In this document: piece by piece, positions 42,901-52,634 of the stretch
Position numbering within the stretch: the first letter of the stretch is position 1
Layout: the number at the start of each line of letters is the position of its first letter
NCBI GenBank assembly: GCA_036702975.1
Contig: DATNPX010000030.1
Coordinates: forward strand, 124,001 to 188,000
Source: DATNPX01 sp036702975
GTDB lineage: Bacteria > Cyanobacteriota > Vampirovibrionia > Obscuribacterales > Obscuribacteraceae
Reading direction: 5' to 3'
Length of the DNA: 64,000 nt
Program-made: the position numbers and the translations under genes
The notes under the pieces: model-generated
What the model was told of the DNA's origin: nothing
Seen by the model: only the letters and a program-made list of their open reading frames with translations
Databases searched by the model: none

Positions 42901-45182
42901 TCTCCTTTGTCATGTTTGGCTAGTTTCTCCAATAGCTCTCGCGAAAATTTGACCACGGTCAGGTTGGGTTGAGTGGTTATTTCGACGGTCGTATCCGCGG
43001 TGACGCGAAACTTTGACAAGGCATAGATAAAATAATGCAGTTGTTTGTATTGCTTATGGTTGTAGACAAAAATTCCTTGCTCTATGGCGCTTGATGCCAT
43101 AAGGCTGTGAGCTCTCACAAGTTCCTCGAAGAGCTGCTTCCCTTGCGACAAATTCAAGAATTTATCAAAGCGCACTAAGAGAAATCGCTTGCTGGTGCCA
43201 GTTAGCATTCCTAAAATGACGAACTGTTGAGCAAGCGCTTGCCTCAATTCGCGCTCGCGCTTAAGTGCTAAAACTGCTACCTGCTTGGGGCGGTCGACGT
43301 ATACGAGCGCCTCATTGATGCGATTCAATGCCGTGTTTCCTGTGGCTGTAATCTCTGATTCCTGCTGCGTTTTGCTTATGCCGTGCAAGGATAGGAATCT
43401 TTCGCGAGCGCTGTTGTGATCTCCCATGCGTGTGGCACTTGCGTCTGGCATGGAGTTTTCTCCTTCCTCCTGTGCTGTATGGCAATCGATTGAGATGGCT
43501 GTGTGGTTTCGATTCGCCAATACTGTTTCGTTAGCGAAGATACCGATGCTGAGTGCTGGTCCAGAGAAGGTCGTGAGAAGAATTGCGGTCGCAGGCAGCA
43601 TCAGCGTAAGAGACACCATGCGTGGCCAACTGCGATGAAGACCGACTATAGCCAGGGCGAGAAGTAAGTAATAAGCGACAATCTGTGCCGCAATCGGCTG
43701 CATGAAGAATACTTTTGCCCAAGAAATCCCGGCTAAGGAGTGGCTTACGGTAAGCATGTAATCTAACGGCAGTCCCATGAAGGAATCGAGAGTCGAAGCG
43801 ATCTCGCTCGTGCTGGCGCTTGTTGGCAGAGGCAGCATACTCACAGCAGAGATTAGTGTGGTGGCAAAACCGAGCACCGTCAACGGTGCAACGAGCGGTA
43901 GCACTAGCAAGTTTGACGGCAAGAAGAGCATGTTCGCTGAGCAGAAGGCGAACGCCTGAATCGGCAAGACTGAGATCTGCGCCATTGTGCAGACAGCGAC
44001 TGATTCTGCGAACATTTGGCCTGCGCGATTCGGCACAAATTGCAAAACCTCAGACAGCTGCTTGGCGCCGAGCGTAATTCCGAGCGTTGCTGCATAGGAT
44101 AGTTGCAGTCCGATATCCGTTAGCGCTAGCGGATCGATGGCCGCCGTTAGTGCCAGTGCTGTGACCATGGTCGTCATAAGATGAGCTTGTCTCCTGATCA
44201 TGCGCGAGACAATAACGAAGCTGCACATGATGGCTGCTCTGACAATCGAGGCCGATAGTCCAGTAAGCAGAATATAAAAAACAAGCACTATAAGAGTCAG
44301 AATTCCTCTTTTGTTGTCGCCTGTAATGGCGCCACCAGTGATGAAATATACGCTCGTTATGATTAGTGTGAGATTGAATCCTGAAGCAGCTAGGATATGC
44401 GACAGACCCACGGCGCGAAAGTCATTGACCATCTGAGCCGGGAGCTTGGTTGCCTTGTCTCCCAGAACGATTGAGGAGAGCAGGCAACCTCTCTCTTGAT
44501 TGAGAGCTCGTGTATGGGACTGGACTATGTTCGAGCGTAATTGGTCGAGTCTTGACTCTATGTTTTTTGTATCACCTAAATTTTCAAGCAAAGAGTGCTT
44601 ATCCGCCTGCGTCGTTTTTGTAGTTCTCAATAGTTTTAAATCGGCATCGGTACAAAATGCGGCGAACGAAGGTTTGCGACTCTGGCTCGGCGATGGACTT
44701 TTCTTGATTAGAGCTGTGATCTGAACGGGTGCATTCAGGAATTCTTCTAGTCTAGGACTCTCGGAGTTTGTTCTCGTGTGAACGTTCAGGAAAATCTCCA
44801 GGTTAAGCGACTCACGTTTTGGAAAGAGAATGTGGTCCGCTTTGAACAAAAAGTTGTTCGCGTTCGGGTTAGTTGATGGGACGCTCTTCACTAACTCACC
44901 AGTCAGCACTATTGAGCGTCCGTTGAACTTTTCGAGCTGGGGAGATTGAGGATTTTCGCTGCGCCAGCGACCGTAGCTGAATGCGGAGAGGAAAACGGCC
45001 ACAAGCAGCACTGCATTGTTGCACGCGGCCTTCCTGTTCCGTGCGGTCAAGATGGCGATGGTGGCAACTATCGATACTTCGGCGACAAGCGCTGAGTTAC
45101 CAGGGTCGGTGATTCCGCTGGCAATTCCGGATGTGAATAAAATGGCGCAAATGATATATAAACGCCTTATGCAAAGGTGCAC
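42897..45182 (-). CDS. comEC: ComEC/Rec2-family DNA uptake protein with unusual C-terminus
   Basis: ComEC forms the inner-membrane channel that admits one DNA strand during natural transformation. The 761-residue protein has an N-terminal membrane segment followed by an OB-like DUF4131 region (about 60-165), then the Competence domain, seen in GCLLSSIVLGDKATKLPAQMVNDFRAVGLSHILAASGFNLTLI followed by many helices to about residue 550. The C-terminal 200 residues do not show the HxHxDH motif of the metallo-beta-lactamase nuclease domain; instead there is a soluble domain of unknown type. This could mean a truncation or replacement of the nuclease. No other competence genes are in the window. Confidence 0.85.
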   Translation of the reverse strand: MHLCIRRLYIICAILFTSGIASGITDPGNSALVAEVSIVATIAILTARNRKAACNNAVLLVAVFLSAFSYGRWRSENPQSPQLEKFNGRSIVLTGELVKSVPSTNPNANNFLFKADHILFPKRESLNLEIFLNVHTRTNSESPRLEEFLNAPVQITALIKKSPSPSQSRKPSFAAFCTDADLKLLRTTKTTQADKHSLLENLGDTKNIESRLDQLRSNIVQSHTRALNQERGCLLSSIVLGDKATKLPAQMVNDFRAVGLSHILAASGFNLTLIITSVYFITGGAITGDNKRGILTLIVLVFYILLTGLSASIVRAAIMCSFVIVSRMIRRQAHLMTTMVTALALTAAIDPLALTDIGLQLSYAATLGITLGAKQLSEVLQFVPNRAGQMFAESVAVCTMAQISVLPIQAFAFCSANMLFLPSNLLVLPLVAPLTVLGFATTLISAVSMLPLPTSASTSEIASTLDSFMGLPLDYMLTVSHSLAGISWAKVFFMQPIAAQIVAYYLLLALAIVGLHRSWPRMVSLTLMLPATAILLTTFSGPALSIGIFANETVLANRNHTAISIDCHTAQEEGENSMPDASATRMGDHNSARERFLSLHGISKTQQESEITATGNTALNRINEALVYVDRPKQVAVLALKRERELRQALAQQFVILGMLTGTSKRFLLVRFDKFLNLSQGKQLFEELVRAHSLMASSAIEQGIFVYNHKQYKQLHYFIYALSKFRVTADTTVEITTQPNLTVVKFSRELLEKLAKHDKGD

Positions 45183-45380
45183 TGCTCTCTCTCAAAACGT
45201 TGTTTACAAGCTCTTTGTAGGAGAGCTTGTGGGCTGCGAGCATGAACGGCAACAATTATGTTTCTCGTCGCATTCTCTATAAACAACTACGTAACTGAGG
45301 CAGAAAAAGTTCAATGCATTTCACAGTTCGTGTTCAAATCTCTGACACGAATTTTTGTTAGTCAACTTCCCGGCTTCGAG

Positions 45381-48032
45381 CTAGTGATTGGGTTGATAGT
45401 TGGGAGTCGAAATAGTGGCTGCTTTTTGCATCATCGAAGTGTATATCGATTGCAATTGCTGCAGGTCTGCGTTATTTTGCGCAAGCGCGGCGGCGCCCTG
45501 CAATGCCTGTTCGGCTAGTTGTAGCTGACCATTGAGGTCGTCAGTATTGACTACTTTGCCCTGGGCATTAATGTTGAACATGCTTTGTGATTGTCCGAGT
45601 TTCAGGAAAGCTGCATCTCGGTAGAGCTTCGCTGTGTATGCGGTGTTGTACTTTAAAGCATCCTCACGCGCCTGAACAAACTTAGTCTCCATCGCGATTC
45701 GGGCTTGGTCGCCAGCTGCTTGTGCCTGTTGCAGTCGTTGTTGTTCGGCTTGCAGATTCGCTTGATGCGTGGCGAGTAGCGCTTGATTCTTGTCGGCTTT
45801 ATCAAGGACCATGTGATACATATGGTCGTAGTCTGAATTGTTGTGGTTCCAGAATAGTGGCAGATTGTAGGAGTTGGTTCCTTGGCTCAACCAGCTGTCT
45901 TTATTGAGTGCAGCGACGATGTCTCTTGCATGTGAAGCATCGAACACTTGGTCTAGCTCTTGTTTGATGTCTTGTCGCTGTTTATCGACCTGTTTGGCAT
46001 CATCGTTCTTGCCCTGTGCCGCAAGAAACGCTTCGGTAAGATTAGCGCTGCCCAGCGCCTGGATGAGAGCTCTACTACCCTGGCTCGCTATATCGAGTTG
46101 GGTACCTGGTGCCAGACGCCATTCTTCTTGGTGATCCTTATTGTCGGTGATTGGAGCACTCGGGTCTTGCATCTTGAGATACTGCGACTTGCTCATGCCA
46201 TTGGCTAGGATCGTTTCACCCTGCGCTTGCTGCACAATCATGAGCTGTTTGCTCTTATAAGCAGCTACCTCTGTGTTGTCCGCATTCGTGATTTTCAGAT
46301 TAGGACTTGAGGTTGTGGTGTCATAAATTTGGGTCATCAGGAACGGATCTTTCTTGCCCTGATCTGCGAGCCCTTGTACTTTGTCTCTCAAAGAGGAGTG
46401 ACTATAGTCCTTGGGATCTGACTGCGCGTTTTTAATTGCACTGCCTGCGTCACTCAAGGCGTGATCATCTTTATAGAAAAGATCATGTGCTCCTTCTGCG
46501 AGCAGACCTATGCCAAGGTCGACCAGAAGTGCAGTCTTTGCATATTTTGAAACGACCGGCATGTTATTTGCATCGGCAAGCAACTTGGTTACGCCGGCGC
46601 CAACACCTATAGCACCTACTGTTGTAAACCGCTCGAGGCGCGTCATATTTGTTTCTGCTTCGAAAAGCTGAGAAGCAAGGAGATTGCGGCCTTTGCCAGC
46701 CCAGGTGGGAGCAAGCATAATTGATGCCGTTTTAGCGACAACACCAGGCATGTTTGGTTCGATCCATCGTCCCAACATATCGTGACCGTTTTGGTGCAAC
46801 TGTTCACCAGCCCACCCTTGCGCGAACGACTCCGCTCCAACAAAGGCTGCCGCACCCAAGAATCTCGTACCGGCTGCCTTCCATGGCATGCCGGAGCTAG
46901 ACTCGGCCGATTTCACCAGAGCCTGCATCTCGCTTCGAGTCATCTCCTTTCCGCCGATGGCGAAGATAGCCTTATCAGCGGCGGCCATGTCTGCTGCGGA
47001 TTTCATTTCAGCTGCGCTGAACGCTTTGCTGTTATCCATGGCTTTGGAGAAGCCTTCCCAATTCAAGGTACCGGGATTGGCTTTAGTAGAGAGATATTCG
47101 CTATTGTCTGTAAGGAATTGGACCTGACTTTGCGCCGCAGAGAGTGCAGCTCTACGAGCAGGTGCGGTCTTGCCGACCGCGTCAATAATCTTGACCTGTC
47201 TTTCAGCTTTGGCGATCTGTTCAAGCTCGGCTGCTGTTGTTGTTGGGGTCGGTTTTGTAGCCGCCAACTTGCGGAGGTCTTTCACCTCGGTAGCTTTCAT
47301 GCTCAAGGCTTCGACTTTTTCATCCGCCACTTGTTTCAACGCAGTAAGCGATTTTCTAGCAGTCTCTTCCTGGGGAACTATTTTTGCCAGCTGGCTTTGA
47401 GCTTCATAGACGGGCGAGAATTGTTCCAGGTAATATCTGCGCGGCATTGAAACCAACTTGCTCAGTGGACCTTGTTTGCCCATTGCAGCAAGATCATCGG
47501 CTTTAAGTTGTTGCGCGATCAACGGCTTCTGAACTATGGGGTGTCCGAATTTCGCATAGGCTGCGGTTAAGCCCATCGCTTCGTACATGTTGACGATTCC
47601 TAAATAGTGCACGTTCTCCGGTCTATCGCCATTGCCGGTAGCGGGGGTGCCTATAGCCTTAGTAGTTTCCGCGACTTGTTGTTGATTTTGGGCAGCCAAT
47701 GCGTCTAGGCGAGCCTGGCCCGGCGCTTTCTGTTTGTCCCAGTCCGAGGCTGCTTGTCCTGGTTGAGTTGCCGGAACACTGTCCTGTGGCCTGACTCCAT
47801 TAACTTGGAATCCAGGTGCAACTTGACCGTATGTACCGTCGTGGAACTTACCGATCTGCTTGTTGCGGTTCATGACGTCGACAGATTGCGACTGAGTCAA
47901 ACCTTCGCGTGTGTCACTCGGCTGCTTGTCGCTCGGCTGCTTATGGAGGTCTGCCCAGCTCAGTGATTGTTGATCGACTGGCTTTGCCCCTTTATGGATG
48001 GTGTCGGATGTTTGTGCGTCGCCTGCGGCCAT
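45381..48032 (-). CDS. large unrecognised helical protein (883 aa)
   Basis: Not recognised. An 883-residue Gln/Ala/Lys-rich protein, predicted largely helical, with a Gln/Ser/Asp-rich N-terminus containing a QPSDK duplication. Long heptad-like helices lie near residues 210-300 and 770-860 (for example KANLQAEQQRLQQAQAAGDQARIAMETKFVQAREDALKYN). Two moderately hydrophobic stretches around 395-410 and 470-505 could contact or insert in membranes. No signal peptide. GGAGG precedes the ATG at 48032. The composition and size resemble large effector, toxin-like or scaffolding proteins, but no domain can be named. Confidence 0.7.
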   Translation of the reverse strand: MAAGDAQTSDTIHKGAKPVDQQSLSWADLHKQPSDKQPSDTREGLTQSQSVDVMNRNKQIGKFHDGTYGQVAPGFQVNGVRPQDSVPATQPGQAASDWDKQKAPGQARLDALAAQNQQQVAETTKAIGTPATGNGDRPENVHYLGIVNMYEAMGLTAAYAKFGHPIVQKPLIAQQLKADDLAAMGKQGPLSKLVSMPRRYYLEQFSPVYEAQSQLAKIVPQEETARKSLTALKQVADEKVEALSMKATEVKDLRKLAATKPTPTTTAAELEQIAKAERQVKIIDAVGKTAPARRAALSAAQSQVQFLTDNSEYLSTKANPGTLNWEGFSKAMDNSKAFSAAEMKSAADMAAADKAIFAIGGKEMTRSEMQALVKSAESSSGMPWKAAGTRFLGAAAFVGAESFAQGWAGEQLHQNGHDMLGRWIEPNMPGVVAKTASIMLAPTWAGKGRNLLASQLFEAETNMTRLERFTTVGAIGVGAGVTKLLADANNMPVVSKYAKTALLVDLGIGLLAEGAHDLFYKDDHALSDAGSAIKNAQSDPKDYSHSSLRDKVQGLADQGKKDPFLMTQIYDTTTSSPNLKITNADNTEVAAYKSKQLMIVQQAQGETILANGMSKSQYLKMQDPSAPITDNKDHQEEWRLAPGTQLDIASQGSRALIQALGSANLTEAFLAAQGKNDDAKQVDKQRQDIKQELDQVFDASHARDIVAALNKDSWLSQGTNSYNLPLFWNHNNSDYDHMYHMVLDKADKNQALLATHQANLQAEQQRLQQAQAAGDQARIAMETKFVQAREDALKYNTAYTAKLYRDAAFLKLGQSQSMFNINAQGKVVNTDDLNGQLQLAEQALQGAAALAQNNADLQQLQSIYTSMMQKAATISTPNYQPNH

Positions 48033-48160
48033 TGGTAAGAACCTCCGATAACTGCAACCAGGAGAGAAGGGGAACGCTCCCAGTAATTACCAGAACATTA
48101 TTAAGCATCACTAAGACCTTGGTAAATTCGTAATTCCACTTAGGAGGGGGGAAAATCCCC

Positions 48161-48325
48161 ATGAAGACGAAATCTTTCAAGACTGTGCACCGCCATGGCG
48201 GCGCATCCGTAAAACGGCTTGCCGACACGACCTCGAGCAACCAACGATGTGCGCTCTTTGTTCTGGACTTGCGAGTTTTTGGACGATTTAATAGAAAAGC
48301 TGAGATTAATTTGTCAGCTACTTGA
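48161..48325 (+). CDS. possible small basic protein (54 aa)
   Basis: A 54-codon frame, too short for a routine track, begins with ATG at 48161 after an AGGAGGGGGG sequence; spacing of the AGGAGG core to the ATG is about 13 bases. The product is basic at its N-terminus (MKTKSFKTVHRHGG). GGGGA-AAA-TCCCC directly before the ATG would form a hairpin that could hide the ribosome binding site. It converges with dcd by an eight-base overlap. No family recognised; it may be chance. Confidence 0.25.
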   Translation: MKTKSFKTVHRHGGASVKRLADTTSSNQRCALFVLDLRVFGRFNRKAEINLSAT

Positions 48326-48896
48326 TGGCGCTATTCAGGTAATAAAGGCTGTGGGCTGCTGCTGTCTGGCCGTTGTACTTTGCCGATGGCTTTTTATGAT
48401 ACGGAAGTTGGCACTCAGCGGTTTTGGTAAAGACCATTTGGGCGATAGACATGCCAGCATGAAGCCTTACCGGTCTGTTCCCGACATTCACTATCTCAAG
48501 CGTGATTTTTGCTGGCGGATGGCTGAATCCAGCATCGATGAACCCCGCCGTCACATGGACCATAACACCTAAGCGAGCCAGACTAGATTTACCGGTCAGC
48601 TGCCCGACAATGTAATTCGGTAAACACACGCTTTCCAACGTGGCACCGAGAATAAATTGCCCCGGTCGAATAACAATACTATCTGACTCTTGCTCCACGA
48701 CTCCACTGCGAATCGACTCCGGCATATAAGGATCGATGATCGGGTGTTGTGCATCTTCAGCTTCATGCCAGGAGAACTTGCGGTCGAGACGAACATCATA
48801 TGAATTTGGCTGTACGAGCGCATCATCGAACGGCTCGACGATTAGCATCCCTTCAGCAATCTCGCGGCGAATTTCATAGTCTACTAGTATCGTCAT
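48318..48896 (-). CDS. dcd: dCTP deaminase
   Basis: Deaminates dCTP to dUTP (or, in bifunctional forms, on to dUMP) for thymidylate synthesis. The trimeric dUTPase-fold protein has 192 residues; the substrate and trimer-contact signature is seen in LTGKSSLARLGVMVHVTAGFIDAGF, with the catalytic Glu in AKITLEIVN. ATG 48896 follows AGGAG by seven bases, so the TTG at 48899 is not the start. It lies 77 bases downstream of the nrdJ gene on the same strand, so the two probably work together in dNTP supply. Monofunctional and bifunctional versions cannot be told apart with certainty by eye. Confidence 0.95.
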   Translation of the reverse strand: MTILVDYEIRREIAEGMLIVEPFDDALVQPNSYDVRLDRKFSWHEAEDAQHPIIDPYMPESIRSGVVEQESDSIVIRPGQFILGATLESVCLPNYIVGQLTGKSSLARLGVMVHVTAGFIDAGFSHPPAKITLEIVNVGNRPVRLHAGMSIAQMVFTKTAECQLPYHKKPSAKYNGQTAAAHSLYYLNSAIK

Positions 48897-48973
48897 CAAA
48901 AGCTCCTGGCGAAGGGTCTCCGGAATCGAGTCCTTCAGCTAATATGTTAGGCAAGGATAGCAGCCGGCTGAAG

Positions 48974-51049
48974 TTAGCACTTAGTATAACCGCATACTCG
49001 GCACATCACGCAAGCCTCATACCTGGCCTCAAATGCACTAGCGGAGCCACATTCGGAACACTGTCGATCGGATATCGGTTGAATATTCGATCGATTGATC
49101 GACAATGTCTGTGAGGCCTTTACATCAGAGTGTAATGCAGCTGTATTAGAAGATTGATCAGCGGTGGCTATAACCCGCTCCTTCACTTTCACACTGGTGG
49201 CTACTGCTGCGGTTTGTGTTTTCCCGTTAGCAGGCGCAGGCTCCACGATGCGAATGGCTGCACCAGCAGTAGTGTCAAAGCTTTCAGGTGTCTCTCTCTT
49301 TTGCAGTGGATCAGTCTTGCGAATGTTTAGAACCTGTGCCACTCGCGACGCGTCTCTGTAAACAGTAATTCCTTTCAAACCCTGTCTCCACGCCGCTAAA
49401 TAAGCTTCGCGCACATCGTCGATAGGGGCAGAATTCGGTAAGTTGATGGTTTTAGAAACCGCATTGTCGGTATATTTTTGGAACGCTACTTGCATACGCA
49501 CATGCCATTGATAGGAAATGTCATGCGAACATACCCAAACCTTGCGAATATCTTCAGGAATGTCTTCGATGTTCTTTAGTGTGCCTTCTCTAGCGATCTG
49601 CTCCATTAGGTCGAAGCTGTAGAATCCTCGCTCTTTGGCGATCGACTCGAACAACGGATTGACTTCAATAAGCTCGGTTCCACCCATTACTCTGCGCACA
49701 AAAGATATGGCGAACAATGGTTCGATTCCTGAACTGGTGCCGGCGATGATTGAGATGGTACCGGTAGGTGCAATCGTCGTTACCGTTGCGTTGCGCATTT
49801 TGATTCCGGCATCATGCCATGTACTGTGCTTCCAATTTGGGAAACAACCACGTTCCTCTGCTAGTGCTCTAGAGGCTTCATGCGATGCGTTTTGTACGAA
49901 CGCCATCAACTCTTCCGCTTTCTCAACTGCCATCTCTGAATCGTAGACAATTCCAAGCATGATCAACGATTCTGCCCAGCCCATGATGCCTAGTCCGATA
50001 CGCCGATTGTTGCGGGTGGCAGCATTGATAAACGGCAATGGATAGTGGTTCGCTTCAACAACGTCATCAAGGAAACGTACAGACAATTGAATAGACTGCT
50101 TCAGCCTCTCCCAGTCAAAATCGTTCTTAGTTTGATCGACAAACTTGGTTAAGTTGATCGAGCCCAGATTACAAGCATCGCCAGGCCCCAGTGGTTGTTC
50201 GCCACATGGATTGGTGGCTTCGATGTCTTCCGTGCCGGGAATTACATTGCCGTTTTCATCCAAGGCGATCTTCAGAGGATCGTTTTCATTGATTCGATCT
50301 AAAAAGACCAGTCCTGGCTCGCCCGTCGCATGTGCATTGGCAACCAATTTCTCGAAAAGTTCGCGAGCATTTACTTGATGGACCGGTTGCTTAGTGCGCG
50401 GGTGAATTAAATCGAAAGGCTTATCGTTTTCGACAGCATCCATAAATTCATTGGTGGCTGCCACAGAGATGTTGAAGTTATGTAGTTTCGATGTGTCTTT
50501 CTTGCAAGTGATGAATTCATCGATGTCCGGATGGTCGACACGCAAGATTCCCATGTTGGCACCACGTCTGGTACCACCTTGGCGAATTGCTTCTGTTGCT
50601 GCATCGTAGACGGTCATGAAGCTGACCGGACCAGAGGCCACTCCGCAAGAGCTGGCGACTCTATCGTTTGCCGGTCTCAGCCTGCTAAATGAAAATCCGG
50701 TGCCGCCGCCTGTCTTATGGATAAGTGCCGCATTTTTGCAAGTCTCGAAGATCCCTTCCAGTGAATCAGGAACGGGCAAAACAAAACAAGCTGAAAGTTG
50801 TCCTTGCGGTTTGCCTGCATTAAATAAGGTAGGCGAGTTTGGCAGGAATTCAGCCTTATACATTGATTGGAAAAACTGCTCTGCCCACTGCTTGCAGGCA
50901 TCGTTGCTTGCACCCCAGGCTGATTCTGCCTGAGCAACGCCATCGGCGACTCTGCGGAAGAGTTGAGCCGGGGTCTCTTTAATCGCTCCTGACTCGTCCT
51001 TGAGCAGGTAACGCTTTTCTAGAACTTTGATTGCGCTTGGTGTGAACAT
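48974..51049 (-). CDS. nrdJ: adenosylcobalamin-dependent ribonucleotide reductase
   Basis: Class II reductase that makes deoxyribonucleotides with vitamin B12 and no oxygen requirement. The 691-residue chain shows the ten-stranded barrel with NSPTLFNAGKPQGQLSACFVLPVPDS, the radical-relay cysteine region ATNPCGEQPLGPGDACNLGSINLTKF, TRRGANMGILRVDHPDIDEFI, and the C-terminal cysteine cluster CSECGSASAFEARYEACVMCRVCGYTKC that reduces or binds metal. It is shorter than the roughly 750-residue NrdJ type. No cobalamin riboswitch is seen upstream. The dCTP deaminase gene follows, and the FNR gene lies upstream on the same strand. Confidence 0.95.
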   Translation of the reverse strand: MFTPSAIKVLEKRYLLKDESGAIKETPAQLFRRVADGVAQAESAWGASNDACKQWAEQFFQSMYKAEFLPNSPTLFNAGKPQGQLSACFVLPVPDSLEGIFETCKNAALIHKTGGGTGFSFSRLRPANDRVASSCGVASGPVSFMTVYDAATEAIRQGGTRRGANMGILRVDHPDIDEFITCKKDTSKLHNFNISVAATNEFMDAVENDKPFDLIHPRTKQPVHQVNARELFEKLVANAHATGEPGLVFLDRINENDPLKIALDENGNVIPGTEDIEATNPCGEQPLGPGDACNLGSINLTKFVDQTKNDFDWERLKQSIQLSVRFLDDVVEANHYPLPFINAATRNNRRIGLGIMGWAESLIMLGIVYDSEMAVEKAEELMAFVQNASHEASRALAEERGCFPNWKHSTWHDAGIKMRNATVTTIAPTGTISIIAGTSSGIEPLFAISFVRRVMGGTELIEVNPLFESIAKERGFYSFDLMEQIAREGTLKNIEDIPEDIRKVWVCSHDISYQWHVRMQVAFQKYTDNAVSKTINLPNSAPIDDVREAYLAAWRQGLKGITVYRDASRVAQVLNIRKTDPLQKRETPESFDTTAGAAIRIVEPAPANGKTQTAAVATSVKVKERVIATADQSSNTAALHSDVKASQTLSINRSNIQPISDRQCSECGSASAFEARYEACVMCRVCGYTKC

Positions 51050-51257
51050 TGGTTCCTGACCTCATTGAGCTTGCCTGTTCAACTAAGGTAAACTCATTAT
51101 ACTACATTTGTATGGCACTAGCGATAGCGGTCGGAAATAATTTCAACACAATATGCATTAAGTTGACCTGGATTGTTGCGCAAATCCATCGAGGCTTGTC
51201 ATGAATATGTTTTATAGGTGTATCGGTAAAGGATTGCTAATGCGAGAAAAGCTTGCG

Positions 51258-51300
51258 CCATCGGCGATTTCGTACTTTTTCCGTGCGAAATCGCCGATGG
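51258..51300. other. strong 18-bp inverted repeat between nrdJ and the FNR gene
   Basis: CCATCGGCGATTTCGTAC pairs with GTGCGAAATCGCCGATGG across a seven-base loop, giving an 18-bp stem with one wobble. There is no T-run after either arm, so it is not a simple intrinsic terminator. It lies downstream of the FNR gene and upstream of nrdJ on the minus strand. Confidence 0.7.
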
Positions 51301-51383
51301 ACGTTCAGGAAGAATCTTCCCAGTTCTCTATGTATTTTTTGCCAATGTATCTTCTGTCAACGCGGGCAAACCCGGCCAACGTA

Positions 51384-52367
51384 TTAGATGCTGAGGTTCA
51401 GGTTCGAGCTGTGTCCAGGGAACAGCTTGGCCGACGGATTGATGTATGTGCAGGCGAAATTGACGGCAGTAGCTGCTTCGGCTGCGCCGGTCGCAATTAA
51501 TTTCAACTTAGCCGGATGAGCTGCGATGTCGCCAGCAGCGTACATACCGGCCAGATTAGTCTCCATCTTTTCGTTGACCGTGATGGCGTTTAGGTCCATC
51601 TTTAGACCCCAGCTCTTCAAGAAGTCGAGGTTGATGACGAAACCGATATTGATGATCAGCGCATCGACATCGAGACGCTCTTCTTTACCGGTGCGGTTGT
51701 CGAAAATTACGACACCTTCGACTTTGTCTTTGCCGATAATCTCTTTCAATTCGTAGAAGGTCTTGATGTCTACTTTATTTCTGCGCATCTCTTCGACAGA
51801 GGTTTGCACGGCCCGGAACTGATCGCGGCGGTGAATCAAAGTCACTTTATTTGCTAATAGCGAAAACTCGTTTGCCCAGTCGACGGCTGAATCTCCACCA
51901 CCGATGATGAGCACGTTTTGGCCTCGGAAACGTTCTTTGTTTTTTACGGCATAGAAGATCGTTTCGCCTTCCCATGAACGGTTGTAGTCGACATCGAGCT
52001 TCTTCGGAACACAGGCCCCTGCACCAAGAGCTAGGAGAACAGATTTACTCAGGTGTTCAGCCTGGTCGGTTACGACTTTCCAGTTCTCGCCTTCGCGCAC
52101 GACCGATGACACTTTCTCGCCGAGGCAAATGGCTGGTTTGAAAAGTGCTGCTTGGACCGCGAGGTTCTTTGCCAAGTCTTTTGCCAAAATCTTCGGATGT
52201 CCGGCAACGTCGTATACGTATTTTTCAGGATATAAAGCAGTTAACTGTCCACCCAGTTCTGGCAGCACGTCAACTATTTTCGTTTTCAAGCCGCGCAAGC
52301 CTGCGTAGAAAGCCCCGAATAGTCCCGTAGGACCGCCCCCGATGATGGTAATGTCGTAAACATCCAT
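51384..52367 (-). CDS. ferredoxin/flavodoxin-NADP reductase (YumC type)
   Basis: A 327-residue FAD enzyme of the thioredoxin-reductase-like fold. FAD motif IIGGGPTGLFGAFYAGLRG, NADPH motif VLIIGGGDSAVDWANEFS, and the second FAD motif AGMYAAGDIAAHPAKLKLIATGAAEAATAVNFA are all present, while the thioredoxin-reductase CxxC disulfide is absent. That combination identifies the ferredoxin (flavodoxin)-NADP+ reductase type 2 family. It likely supplies electrons to ferredoxin for anabolic reactions. It is upstream of nrdJ on the same strand but separated by 334 bases and a large inverted repeat, so probably a separate unit. Confidence 0.92.
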   Translation of the reverse strand: MDVYDITIIGGGPTGLFGAFYAGLRGLKTKIVDVLPELGGQLTALYPEKYVYDVAGHPKILAKDLAKNLAVQAALFKPAICLGEKVSSVVREGENWKVVTDQAEHLSKSVLLALGAGACVPKKLDVDYNRSWEGETIFYAVKNKERFRGQNVLIIGGGDSAVDWANEFSLLANKVTLIHRRDQFRAVQTSVEEMRRNKVDIKTFYELKEIIGKDKVEGVVIFDNRTGKEERLDVDALIINIGFVINLDFLKSWGLKMDLNAITVNEKMETNLAGMYAAGDIAAHPAKLKLIATGAAEAATAVNFACTYINPSAKLFPGHSSNLNLSI

Positions 52368-52634
52368 GAGTTAAATTGCGTCTCCAACGTACACCGACTG
52401 ATTTTATCCGGCTTATTGTAATACACCGCCGCGCGGAATGTACCGGTCTTCATGAAGAATGAAGTTCCTGAAAATGGCATCCCGTAAGCGTTACATAAGT
52501 TTGAAGCGCTTCTACACATATGGATTTGTTTTGCTAATTTATTTACTCAACGATATCAACAACTGCCCGACAACTTGCCATGAGGCAGTGTTTAAGCGGT
52601 TCTGCGTATGTTTGTCGCGACTACGAATTTCCGC

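Noticed and set aside
51050..51257. possible cobalamin riboswitch or NrdR boxes upstream of nrdJ
   Set aside because: No B12-box-like conserved segment was found, and ACACAATATGCATTAA is only a weak match to an NrdR box with no second copy.
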